In this document: positions 9,552-17,763 of the stretch, piece after piece | Numbering within the stretch: position 1 is the stretch's first letter | Layout of the letters: every line of letters starts with the position of its first letter | From: Bacteroidota bacterium | GTDB lineage: Bacteria; Bacteroidota; Bacteroidia; Chitinophagales; Saprospiraceae | Length of the DNA: 45,959 bases | Direction of reading: 5' to 3' | NCBI GenBank assembly: GCA_014190515.1 | Contig: BJGN01000008.1 | Span: 1 to 45,959, forward strand | Position numbers and translations under genes: made by a program | Notes under the pieces: generated by a model | What the model saw: the letters and a program-made list of their open reading frames with translations, nothing else | What the model was told of the DNA's origin: nothing | Database searches by the model: none

Positions 9552-10607
9552 ATGGAAAAGAATATAGCCGTTCTCTCCGGTGATGGCATCGGCCCGGAAG
9601 TCATTGAACAAGCCTTAAAGGTGTTATCTGCCATTGAAAAAAAATTTAATCATACGTTCCATACTCAATTTGCTTTGGTTGGCGCCATAGCCATAGATAA
9701 AACCGGAAATCCACTTCCCGAAGAAACGCTTGACATCTGTTTACAAAGTGATGCAGTGCTTTTTGGGGCTATTGGCGATCCCAAGTATGACAACGACCCC
9801 AGTGCTCCCGTGAGACCAGAGCAGGGCTTACTTAAACTTAGGAAAAGTTTAGGTTTATTTGCAAATGTCAGACCCGTTACCACCTATCCGACACTATTGT
9901 CTTTATCTCCTTTAAAGGAAGAAAAAATTAAAGGCGTAGATTTTGTTATCTATCGAGAATTGACTGGGGGTATTTATTTTGGTGAAAAAGGTAGAAAGGA
10001 TGATACGGCTTATGACCACTGCGTTTATTCCAGGGAGGAAATCGCCAGAATTACCATCTTAGCCTTTGAAGCTGCCAGACTTAGACGCAAAAAAGTAACC
10101 CTGGTAGATAAAGCCAACGTATTGGAAACGTCAAGACTTTGGCGCGATGAAGTAAAGCGTATTTCAGCCCAATATCCCGATGTGGAACTTGATTTCCTCT
10201 TTGTAGATAATGCTGCCATGCAAATCATTCAGTTTCCCTCTCAATTTGATGTTATGCTCACTGAAAACATGTTCGGTGACATACTAAGTGATGAAGCAAG
10301 TGTAATAACTGGTTCCATGGGATTATTACCTTCCGCTTCGGTCGGTGCAAAAACATCGCTCTATGAACCCATTCACGGATCCTATCCCCAAGCCACAGGC
10401 TTAGATATTGCAAATCCCATGGCAACCATTTTATCTGCGGCCATGATGTTAGATTCATTTAATCTGCATACAGAAGCTGAAATTATCAGAGAAAGCGTGA
10501 AAAACCTATTGGAAAGTGGTTACGGCACCGCCGAATTACAATTGCCCCATTCTTGTAAATGTTCCGAAATTGGTGATCTTATAGCAGCAAAAATATTGGC
10601 TATATAA
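9552..10607 (+). CDS. leuB: 3-isopropylmalate dehydrogenase
   Basis: 351 residues, full length. It starts with the GDGIGPEV motif. The substrate arginines lie in LRKSLGLFANVRP, followed by YRELTGGIYFGEKG and then the metal and cofactor region LTENMFGDILSDE and GSMGLLPSAS. It oxidises and decarboxylates 3-isopropylmalate to 2-oxoisocaproate with NAD+, the last leu-specific step before transamination. It is the last gene of the operon; an 85-base AT-rich gap without a clear hairpin terminator follows before mqnE. Confidence 0.98.
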   Translation: MEKNIAVLSGDGIGPEVIEQALKVLSAIEKKFNHTFHTQFALVGAIAIDKTGNPLPEETLDICLQSDAVLFGAIGDPKYDNDPSAPVRPEQGLLKLRKSLGLFANVRPVTTYPTLLSLSPLKEEKIKGVDFVIYRELTGGIYFGEKGRKDDTAYDHCVYSREEIARITILAFEAARLRRKKVTLVDKANVLETSRLWRDEVKRISAQYPDVELDFLFVDNAAMQIIQFPSQFDVMLTENMFGDILSDEASVITGSMGLLPSASVGAKTSLYEPIHGSYPQATGLDIANPMATILSAAMMLDSFNLHTEAEIIRESVKNLLESGYGTAELQLPHSCKCSEIGDLIAAKILAI

Positions 10608-10692
10608 TTTTTATCCTCCTTCTTACCATTTTCTAGTTGTTTGTTTTGAACGACTTTTCATCTTTTTGCGTTTAAGATAAAAATACCGTTTT

Positions 10693-11883
10693 ATGGAAAA
10701 CGATTCAAAGCAAGTTTGCCTGAATAATGAGGATATACATTTAGCTGATATTGCGAAAAAAGTTTTTGACAAAAAAAGGATTACACCGGAAGAAGGATTA
10801 TATCTTTTTGAACATGCCTCTCTTGGTTACTTAGGTACCTTAGCTAATTTTATTCGGGAAGAGAAAAATGGAAAGAACACTTATTTTAATAGGAATTTTC
10901 ATATTGAGCCTACCAATGTTTGTATTTATACCTGTACTTTTTGCTCCTATTCCCGATTAATAAAAGAGAGAAAAGACGGTTGGGAATATACCCTCGATGA
11001 AATGATGGATATAGTCCGCAAATATGATCAGGAACCTGTTACGGAAGTTCATATTGTAGGAGGTGTCCTTCCTAAATATGATGTTTCATTTTATGCTGAA
11101 TTGTTTAAAACGATAAAAAAACATCGTCCAGAGTTACACATAAAGGCCTTAACTCCCGTCGAATACCATTATATTTTCAAGAAAGAAAAAATTAGCGTCG
11201 AAGAAGGCATGGCACTCATGCTGGAGGCAGGCCTGGATTCTATGCCAGGTGGGGGTGCTGAAATTTTTCACCCAGAAATAAGAGACCAGATTGCTGGTGG
11301 TAAATGTTCCGGTGAAGAATGGTTGAGAATTCATGAAATATGGCATGATTTAGGTAAAAAATCAAATGCCACTATGCTTTATGGACATATTGAATCCTAT
11401 TTTCATAGAATAGATCATCTAGAAAAATTAAGGAATTTACAGGATAAGACGGGGGGATTTCAAACGTTTATTCCCCTGAAATTTAGGAATAAGGATAATC
11501 AATTGTCTCACCTGAAAGAAGTTAGCGCTCTGGACGACCTTCGAAATTATGCAGTGAGTCGCATCTATCTCGACAATTTTGACCACATTAAAGCGTATTG
11601 GCCAATGATTGGTAGGAATATGGCCCAATTATCTCTGTCGTTTGGTGTAGATGATATTGACGGAACCATTGATGATACTACAAAAATATACAGTATGGCG
11701 GGGTCAGAAGAGCAAACTCCTTCTCTAAGTACCCGCGACTTGGTCAATTTAATAAAAGCGGTAGGGAAACATCCTTTAGAACGGGACACACTTTATAATG
11801 TCCTTCATGATTACACTAACGAAACCTTTAAGGAAGACGAAGTAATTAAAGGTTATGTCTCTTTACCCGTTGTCAATAATTAA
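10693..11883 (+). CDS. mqnE: Aminodeoxyfutalosine synthase (radical SAM, menaquinone route)
   Basis: 396 residues. The radical SAM cluster motif CxxxCxxC is at Cys77, Cys81 and Cys84 (VCIYTCTFCSY). Downstream GLDSMPGGGAEIF and SNATMLYGHIES, followed by TGGFQTFIPL, are the MqnE/CofH-type signature and distinguish it from MqnC. MqnE adds the 5'-deoxyadenosyl radical to the chorismate-derived enol ether made by MqnA, giving aminodeoxyfutalosine for menaquinone. It heads a tight cluster with a histidine phosphatase (3-base gap), mqnA and msrA, which supports the futalosine pathway in this organism. MqnB, C and D are not in the window. Confidence 0.95.
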   Translation: MENDSKQVCLNNEDIHLADIAKKVFDKKRITPEEGLYLFEHASLGYLGTLANFIREEKNGKNTYFNRNFHIEPTNVCIYTCTFCSYSRLIKERKDGWEYTLDEMMDIVRKYDQEPVTEVHIVGGVLPKYDVSFYAELFKTIKKHRPELHIKALTPVEYHYIFKKEKISVEEGMALMLEAGLDSMPGGGAEIFHPEIRDQIAGGKCSGEEWLRIHEIWHDLGKKSNATMLYGHIESYFHRIDHLEKLRNLQDKTGGFQTFIPLKFRNKDNQLSHLKEVSALDDLRNYAVSRIYLDNFDHIKAYWPMIGRNMAQLSLSFGVDDIDGTIDDTTKIYSMAGSEEQTPSLSTRDLVNLIKAVGKHPLERDTLYNVLHDYTNETFKEDEVIKGYVSLPVVNN

Positions 11884-11886
11884 TAA

Positions 11887-12516
11887 ATGAATAAAAATAT
11901 TTATATACTTCGTCACGGAGAAACAGAGAATAATCGACTTGCCATAGTTCAGGGGTCTGGTATTGACGGAACGTTAAATCAAAAAGGGGAAGAACAAGCG
12001 AAAGCATTCTATCAAAAATACCAGGAAATTCCCTTTGAATTGGTCGTAACATCGACTCTTCAAAGGACGCACCAAACGGTTAAATCCTTTATTGATAAAG
12101 GCATACCTTGGGTGCAATTACCTGAAATCAACGAAATGAACTGGGGCATTCACGAAGGTAAATCTTATGCAACCTGGATGGAACAACCCTACAAAGAAGC
12201 TATAACCGACTGGCAGAATGGCCGTTATGAGACAAGGCTTGAAAATGGGGAGAGTGCCGCGGAACTAGCCGCAAGAATGGAGGTTTTTATGCAGTGGCTT
12301 GAAACAAGAGAGGAATCCACCATTCTAATTTGTAGCCATGGTAGAGCAATGCGCTGTATGATGACTTATTTTTTTGGTCTCCCCGTATCGGAAATGGAAA
12401 AATTTAGCCATAAAAATACCGGTTTATACCAATTTTTAAAAGATAAAAATGGCTTTAATTCTATTTTAATGAACGATATAAGCCATTTAAATTCCGACAA
12501 TGGCTTTCCTTTCTAA
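11887..12516 (+). CDS. Histidine phosphatase family protein (phosphoglycerate-mutase-like)
   Basis: 209 residues. The N-terminal LRHGETENN (phospho-acceptor His about residue 9), the STLQRTHQT arginine motif, the acidic EMNWGIHEG region and the second catalytic histidine in CSHGRAM are all intact, so the protein should be an active phosphatase or mutase. Its substrate cannot be read from the sequence. It lies between mqnE (3 bases upstream) and mqnA (17-base overlap), so it is almost certainly co-expressed with menaquinone genes. A direct role in the pathway is not established. The textbook futalosine route has no required phosphatase here, so a salvage or general metabolic role is equally possible. 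Confidence 0.9.
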   Translation: MNKNIYILRHGETENNRLAIVQGSGIDGTLNQKGEEQAKAFYQKYQEIPFELVVTSTLQRTHQTVKSFIDKGIPWVQLPEINEMNWGIHEGKSYATWMEQPYKEAITDWQNGRYETRLENGESAAELAARMEVFMQWLETREESTILICSHGRAMRCMMTYFFGLPVSEMEKFSHKNTGLYQFLKDKNGFNSILMNDISHLNSDNGFPF

Positions 12517-13288
12517 TCCATTAGCAGAAAAAATTAATATTGCAGCGGTAAGCTATTTGAATACCAAACCTCTATTGTATGGGTTATTGAATAGTCATTT
12601 GGCGGGAAAGATCAACCTAATGCTGGATATCCCATCTGCCTGTGCCAGTAAAATGATTCATGAAGAGGTAGAACTAGCGCTCATTCCCACCGCTGTAATT
12701 CCTCAAATACCTAATGCCACTTTGTTCTCCAATTATTGTATTGGTGCTCAAAACAAAGTAAAAACAGTTGGCATTTTTTCCTATAAACCTATTGATCAAC
12801 TAGATACCTTAATTCTCGATTTCCATTCCCGAACATCTGTCCTCCTTGTTCAAATTTTATTAAAAGAGTTCTGGCAACAAAAACTCCATTTCATAGCAGG
12901 CCAACCAGGGTTTGAAAATCATGTTTCTGAAAATACCGGCTTACTTATCATTGGGGACAGAACCATGGGCTTGCACGAAAAATATCCTTATTTTTATGAC
13001 TTAGGTGAAGCCTGGCGGGAACATACTTCCCTTCCCTTCGTGTTTGCTGCCTGGGTAAGTAACCATAAAGTAGAGGAAAATTTCGAAAACGATTTTAATA
13101 ATGCCCTCAGTGCAGGATTAGCAGCTATACCCGAGCTACTCTTGCTCTTACCCGATTCACCTACCGGTTTTGACTTAAAAAGCTATTTTTCAAATAATAT
13201 ATATTATCATTTAGATGAAGAAATGAAAGCGGGAATGTTCCTGTTTTTTGAAAAATTAGACCAATATTCAAATCACTTATTTAAATAA
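12500..13288 (+). CDS. mqnA: Chorismate dehydratase (menaquinone, futalosine route)
   Basis: 262 residues with the MqnA/MqnD periplasmic-binding-protein-like fold. NIAAVSYLNTKPLLYGL at the N-terminus, DIPSACASKM and ELALIPTAVIP, followed by YCIGAQNKVKTVGIFS, are typical of MqnA rather than MqnD. It dehydrates chorismate to 3-[(1-carboxyvinyl)oxy]benzoate, the substrate of MqnE. The start overlaps the phosphatase gene by 17 bases and no other ATG is suitable nearby. msrA follows after five bases. With mqnE two genes upstream, the first two steps of the pathway are encoded together. Confidence 0.93.
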   Translation: MAFLSNPLAEKINIAAVSYLNTKPLLYGLLNSHLAGKINLMLDIPSACASKMIHEEVELALIPTAVIPQIPNATLFSNYCIGAQNKVKTVGIFSYKPIDQLDTLILDFHSRTSVLLVQILLKEFWQQKLHFIAGQPGFENHVSENTGLLIIGDRTMGLHEKYPYFYDLGEAWREHTSLPFVFAAWVSNHKVEENFENDFNNALSAGLAAIPELLLLLPDSPTGFDLKSYFSNNIYYHLDEEMKAGMFLFFEKLDQYSNHLFK

Positions 13289-13293
13289 TTATC

Positions 13294-13827
13294 ATGAATG
13301 AAATCATTCTTGGAGGTGGCTGTTTTTGGTGTCTTGAAGCTGCCTTCCAATTACTTAATGGAGTAGAATCTGTTCAATCTGGCTATGCCGGGGGAACCAA
13401 AGAAACCGCTAATTATAAAGAGGTATGTTCAGGAAAAACAAATCATGCCGAGGTCGTTAAAATAATATACGACCCGGAGATAATCAGTTTAGATGACCTT
13501 TTAAGGGTTTTTTGGCAAATCCATAACCCTACAACCCTAAATAAACAAGGAAATGACGTAGGCCCTCAATATAGGTCTATCATTTTTTATGCCGATGACA
13601 ACGAGAGAGAAATTATTGAATTATCTATCAAAAAGGAAGCAAAACCTCTCTGGGGATCCAATATTGTAACCTTTATAGAAAAATGTCAGGAATTTTATCC
13701 GGCAGAGGGGGAACATAATAACTATTTCCAAAAAGTGGGTGATCGAAATCCTTACTGTACTTATGTAGTTAAACCCAAAGTGACCAAAGTCATTGAAAAA
13801 TTTAGCGATAAGTTAAAAAACTTATAG
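13294..13827 (+). CDS. msrA: Peptide-methionine (S)-S-oxide reductase
   Basis: 177 residues, a single-domain MsrA. The active-site motif GGGCFWC places the catalytic cysteine at Cys10, and GYAGG and the GNDVGPQYRS region are conserved. It reduces methionine-S-sulfoxide in proteins or free. No MsrB domain is fused. It sits five bases after mqnA and is probably the last gene of the mqnE cluster; the 107-base gap to pntAA has no clear terminator. The association with menaquinone genes looks like operon packing rather than a shared pathway. Confidence 0.97.
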   Translation: MNEIILGGGCFWCLEAAFQLLNGVESVQSGYAGGTKETANYKEVCSGKTNHAEVVKIIYDPEIISLDDLLRVFWQIHNPTTLNKQGNDVGPQYRSIIFYADDNEREIIELSIKKEAKPLWGSNIVTFIEKCQEFYPAEGEHNNYFQKVGDRNPYCTYVVKPKVTKVIEKFSDKLKNL

Positions 13828-13910
13828 AATAGTAGGCGGAAAATGCCGCATATTTGTCTATCTTGGAAAATAAGGTGGGCGGCTTTATAGCAAATAAGAT
13901 AATTATCATT

Positions 13911-13918
13911 GATATTTG
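13911..13918 (+). promoter_or_regulatory. Possible -7 box for the pnt operon (GATATTTG)
   Basis: Seven of eight matches to TAnnTTTG, ending 16 bases before the pntAA ATG. A second similar box (CATATTTG) lies at 13849-13856. Neither has a clear TTTG -33 partner, so the promoter position is tentative. Confidence 0.25.
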
Positions 13919-13934
13919 TTGAAAAATACTAAAA

Positions 13935-15017
13935 ATGAAGGTAGGAATAGTAAAAGAGAGCAGAGATCCCCGGGTAGCTATTGTACCCGACACTCTTTCT
14001 AAATTGTCCGCGTTAGGCGTTTCTGTGATTATGGAAGCGGGTGCCGGGGATGCATCCTTTTTTTCTGATAATGATTATGTTGGGGCAACTGTATTGAGCC
14101 GTAATGAGGTCTTGAAACAAGCAGACATTATTGTTACATTTAATCCACTATCTCAAGAAGAATGGAAGTTGGTCAATCAAAATGCCATAATGATATCCCA
14201 ATTTGCCCCATTTGCTGATGCAGAGGCAGTTCCAAACTTGTTGAAGGAAGGAAAGAAAGCATTTAGTATGGATATGATACCCAGAACTACGCTGGCTCAA
14301 TCAATGGATGTTTTGTCCTCTATGGCTTCCATCGCAGGCTATCAGGCAGTGCTGGTTGCCGCAGCTAAACTTCCCCGGTATTTACCTATGTTGATTACCG
14401 CGGCAGGAAGTATAAAACCATCTAAAGTTTTGATTTTAGGCGCCGGGGTTGCGGGACTACAAGCTATTGCCACAGCAAAACGTCTTGGTGCCATTGTTGA
14501 GGTGTTTGATACCAGGATGGCTGTAAAAGAAGAAGTACAAAGTTTAGGCGGTAAGTTTATTGAAGTTGAAGGAGCAAAAGATGACAAAAGTGCTGGTGGA
14601 TACGCCGTAGAGCAAACGGAAGAATTCCTGGCTCGTCAGAGAGCTGAAGTTCAGGCCAGAGCTGTAAAATCAGATATTATTATTACCACAGCTCAGGTAA
14701 GAGGCAGAAAAGCACCCATTTTACTGGAAAAAGAAACGGTAAATCAAATGAGAGCAGGTTCTGTTATCATTGACTTAGCGTCTTCTACAGGTGGAAATTG
14801 CGAGCTTTCAAAAGACAATGAAACGATTGTTGTAAATGGAGTAACCATCATTGGAAATTCTCAATTGGCCGCACAAATGCCTCAGGACGCAAGTTTCCTA
14901 TATAGCAACAATGTCTTGAATTTCTTAAAGACTATGGTTCGGGAAGGTACTCTACATGCTGATTTCAATAACGAAATCATTAAAGGTGCTTGTATAACCC
15001 CTGAGTTATTCGCTTAA
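13935..15017 (+). CDS. pntAA: NAD(P) transhydrogenase alpha subunit, NAD-binding part
   Basis: 360 residues: the soluble dI domain of the proton-translocating transhydrogenase. KVGIVKESRDPRVAIVPDT at the N-terminus is family-typical. VLILGAGVAGLQAIATAKRLG is the dinucleotide-binding fold, with the following FDTRMAVKEEVQSLGG stretch. It binds NAD(H) and transfers hydride to NADP bound by PntB. The single pntA of E. coli is here split into two genes, as in Rhodospirillum-type and Bacteroidota operons. pntAB follows after 22 bases and pntB after that. Confidence 0.96.
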   Translation: MKVGIVKESRDPRVAIVPDTLSKLSALGVSVIMEAGAGDASFFSDNDYVGATVLSRNEVLKQADIIVTFNPLSQEEWKLVNQNAIMISQFAPFADAEAVPNLLKEGKKAFSMDMIPRTTLAQSMDVLSSMASIAGYQAVLVAAAKLPRYLPMLITAAGSIKPSKVLILGAGVAGLQAIATAKRLGAIVEVFDTRMAVKEEVQSLGGKFIEVEGAKDDKSAGGYAVEQTEEFLARQRAEVQARAVKSDIIITTAQVRGRKAPILLEKETVNQMRAGSVIIDLASSTGGNCELSKDNETIVVNGVTIIGNSQLAAQMPQDASFLYSNNVLNFLKTMVREGTLHADFNNEIIKGACITPELFA

Positions 15018-15039
15018 TTTTATAAAATAACGATTTTTT

Positions 15040-15351
15040 ATGGAAAATTTTTATGGCTTTTTTTTAGATAATTTGCTGATAATATACTTATTAGCTTTTA
15101 CCGTTTTATTGGGATTTGAGATTATCGCAAAAGTTCCAACCGTTCTGCATACCCCTTTAATGTCCGGTTCCAATGCCATAAGCGGCGTGGTTGTCATAGG
15201 GGCCATCTTATTGGTCCGTTTAACAGAACCAACAGATTATCTTACCCTCTCTCTTGGATTTGCTGGAATTGTGTTGGGTATGATTAATGCAGCAGGTGGA
15301 TTTGTGGTCACTGACAGAATGCTTGAAATGTTTAAAAAGAAAAAGAAATAA
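15040..15351 (+). CDS. pntAB: NAD(P) transhydrogenase alpha subunit, membrane part
   Basis: 103 residues with three or four hydrophobic helices. Conserved TVLHTPLMSGSNAISGVVVIGA identifies the C-terminal membrane portion of PntA as a separate small subunit. It forms the proton channel dII with the membrane part of PntB. The C-terminus is a lysine cluster. It lies between pntAA (22 bases) and pntB (4 bases). Confidence 0.95.
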   Translation: MENFYGFFLDNLLIIYLLAFTVLLGFEIIAKVPTVLHTPLMSGSNAISGVVVIGAILLVRLTEPTDYLTLSLGFAGIVLGMINAAGGFVVTDRMLEMFKKKKK

Positions 15352-15355
15352 TACT

Positions 15356-16759
15356 ATGCTACTTACTTTTATTATAGAGATTTTTTTCCTATTAGGTTCT
15401 ATTGGCTTTATTTGGGGACTCCGATTGATGAGTTCACCAGATACTGCAAGAAAAGGAAATATATATGCCGGCGTTGGTATGACCCTGGCCATTATCGCGG
15501 CCCTGATTATGCCGTTGGAAGGCAATGTTCCAAATAATTATATTTGGATTTTTGCAGCGCTTATTGTCGGTACCATTATTGGATATTATTCAGCAATAAA
15601 AGTGGCTATGACATCTATGCCACAAATGGTTTCCGTTTTCAACGGATTAGGAGGCGCTTGTGCTGTTGTATTGGGGTTAGCTGATGTTATACATTATTAT
15701 GATGAAACCAAGGTAGTAGATACGCTTGGTTTTTTAACCGTCCTTTTAACCTTATTTATTGGTGGTGTCGCTTTTACGGGTAGTATTTTTGCCTACGCAA
15801 AATTGGAGGATCTTGTTGACGACAAAAAGGTAACCTTACCAAAACATAGTGTTATTAATATGGTTATGCTTGCTGGTCTCATTGGATTAGGTGCCTACAT
15901 ACTAATGCAAGGTGAAGCCATAGGGATGGAAGCTGCGATTATTTTCCTTGTTATTTCATTAATCTATGGCGTAAGTTTCGTAGCCCCTATTGGTGGCGCA
16001 GATATGCCTGTGGTTATTTCTTTGCTTAACTCCTTTTCCGGCCTTTCCGGTGCCGCTGCAGGTATCTTATTCGATAGTCAGTTCATGGTTGTTGGCGGTA
16101 TTTTGGTGGGTGCATCCGGGACTATATTGACGGTAATGATGTGTAATGCAATGAACCGTTCCATTTGGAATGTTTTAATTGGAGGTTTCGGTGGAACTTC
16201 CGCTATTGGTGCTACTGCAACAGGTGGTTCTGTTAAGGAAATTTCTTTAAATGATGCTTCCATACAACTCTACTATTCTCAATCAGTTATAATTGTACCT
16301 GGCTATGGATTAGCGGTTGCTCAGGCGCAAAAAATTTGTAAAGAAATTGATGACCAGCTTTCAGCCAATGGGGTTGATGTTAAATACGCTATTCATCCTG
16401 TTGCCGGTAGAATGCCTGGCCACATGAACGTACTTTTAGCAGAGGCTGATGTACCTTATCCTAAATTATTAGACCTTGACGAGGCAAACAGTGCACTAAG
16501 TTCCGCAGATGTTGCCATCATTGTAGGTGCTAATGATGTGGTAAATCCAGCGGCAGAAAATGATCCGGGAAGTCCCATTTATGGAATGCCTGTATTAAAG
16601 GTATGGAACGCCAAATCGGTTATTGTTCTTAAAAGAAGTATGCGGTCTGGCTATGCTGGCATTGAAAATCCTTTGTTTTTTCACGAAAGAACTAAAATGT
16701 TGTTTGGTGACGCAAAGGATGTGCTTAGTAAATTAAACAGTGAAATTAAATCTCTTTAA
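15356..16759 (+). CDS. pntB: NAD(P) transhydrogenase beta subunit
   Basis: 467 residues from the ATG at 15356, four bases after the pntAB stop. The same frame is open to 15287, but an upstream start would overlap pntAB and add an unrelated hydrophilic leader, so I reject it. About eight hydrophobic helices form the membrane domain. The C-terminal dIII domain binds NADP(H), with VPGYGLAVAQAQ, HPVAGRMPGHMNVLLAEA, VGANDVVNPAA and the KRSMRSGYAGIENPLFF end. The complex couples proton import to NADPH formation in the inner membrane. It is followed 11 bases later by the SPFH gene. Confidence 0.97.
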   Translation: MLLTFIIEIFFLLGSIGFIWGLRLMSSPDTARKGNIYAGVGMTLAIIAALIMPLEGNVPNNYIWIFAALIVGTIIGYYSAIKVAMTSMPQMVSVFNGLGGACAVVLGLADVIHYYDETKVVDTLGFLTVLLTLFIGGVAFTGSIFAYAKLEDLVDDKKVTLPKHSVINMVMLAGLIGLGAYILMQGEAIGMEAAIIFLVISLIYGVSFVAPIGGADMPVVISLLNSFSGLSGAAAGILFDSQFMVVGGILVGASGTILTVMMCNAMNRSIWNVLIGGFGGTSAIGATATGGSVKEISLNDASIQLYYSQSVIIVPGYGLAVAQAQKICKEIDDQLSANGVDVKYAIHPVAGRMPGHMNVLLAEADVPYPKLLDLDEANSALSSADVAIIVGANDVVNPAAENDPGSPIYGMPVLKVWNAKSVIVLKRSMRSGYAGIENPLFFHERTKMLFGDAKDVLSKLNSEIKSL

Positions 16760-16770
16760 ATATTAAAATC

Positions 16771-17724
16771 ATGGATTGGATTATTGCAAATTATTTATTC
16801 GTTTTACTGGGTATTTTTGTATTCATGTCCGGCATGTTTACCATCAAACAGCAGACAGTAGCCATATTGGAAAGATTTGGTAAATTCCACAGCATTAGAA
16901 AACCCGGATTACATTTTAAAATTCCTGGAGTGGATAAAATTTCTGGAAAAATTTCCTTGAAAATCCAACAACTGGATGTGAATGTTGAAACAAAAACAAA
17001 GGACAATGTATTTGTAAAAATCAAAGTATCCGTGCAGTTTAAAGTCTTGGAAGAGAAAGCTTATGACGCATTCTATAAACTGGATAACCCTACCGAACAG
17101 ATTACAGCTTATGTGTTTGATACCATTCGGGCTGAAGTGCCAAAATTAAGACTAGATGACGTTTTTGAAAGAAAAGATGATATCGCTGTTGCCATCCGAA
17201 GAGAACTTGAAGAAGCTATGAATACCTACGGTTATGGTATAGTTAAAGCACTGGTTACAGATATTGACCCTGATCATGCCGTTAAAAATGCTATGAATAG
17301 AATCAATGCCGCGGAAAGGGAGAAAATCGCCGCTGAATATGAGGGAGAATCAGAGCGGGTTAAGATTGTTGCTAAAGCGAGAGCTGATGCTGAAAGTAAG
17401 CGATTACATGGACAAGGTATTGCAGATCAACGCCGGGAAATTGCCAGAGGTTTAGAGGAATCAGTTCATCTTTTAAATAAGGTGGGTATCAATTCTCAGG
17501 AAGCCTCTGCATTAATTGTAGTTACACAACATTATGACACGTTGCAATCATTAAGTGAAAAGGTGAATAGCAATCTTATTTTGTTGCCAAATAGTCCCAC
17601 AGCAGCAAGTGATATGTTAAACTCAACCATTACCTCCTTTGCAGCTTCTCACCAACTTGGAGAACAACTTAAACTTAAGAATCCAATGCCTAAATTGGAA
17701 GAAAAGATTATCTTGAAAGAATAA
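16771..17724 (+). CDS. SPFH / band 7 membrane protein
   Basis: 317 residues. One N-terminal membrane segment (about residues 5-24) is followed by a band 7 domain (QTVAILERFGKFHSIRKPGLHFKIPGVD in two parts around residue 35) and a long charged helix rich in alanine and glutamate (about 185-235) with the AAEREKIAAEYEGESERV pattern. The overall sequence resembles QmcA and the plant hypersensitive-induced-reaction type of SPFH proteins more than HflK/HflC. Such proteins form oligomeric cages at the inner membrane and often associate with membrane proteases. It follows pntB by 11 bases and precedes a secreted metalloprotease by 39, so it probably belongs to the pnt operon. The functional meaning of that link is unknown. 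Confidence 0.92.
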   Translation: MDWIIANYLFVLLGIFVFMSGMFTIKQQTVAILERFGKFHSIRKPGLHFKIPGVDKISGKISLKIQQLDVNVETKTKDNVFVKIKVSVQFKVLEEKAYDAFYKLDNPTEQITAYVFDTIRAEVPKLRLDDVFERKDDIAVAIRRELEEAMNTYGYGIVKALVTDIDPDHAVKNAMNRINAAEREKIAAEYEGESERVKIVAKARADAESKRLHGQGIADQRREIARGLEESVHLLNKVGINSQEASALIVVTQHYDTLQSLSEKVNSNLILLPNSPTAASDMLNSTITSFAASHQLGEQLKLKNPMPKLEEKIILKE

Positions 17725-17763
17725 ATTTTTGAACCGAATTATTGATTTGAAACTAATCTACTT

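Noticed and set aside
13837-13850. GCGG/CCGC small hairpin after msrA as a terminator
   Set aside because: The stem is only four bases and no T run follows.
15287-15355. Upstream extension of pntB
   Set aside because: It overlaps pntAB and encodes a sequence unlike any PntB N-terminus; the ATG at 15356 is four bases after the pntAB stop.
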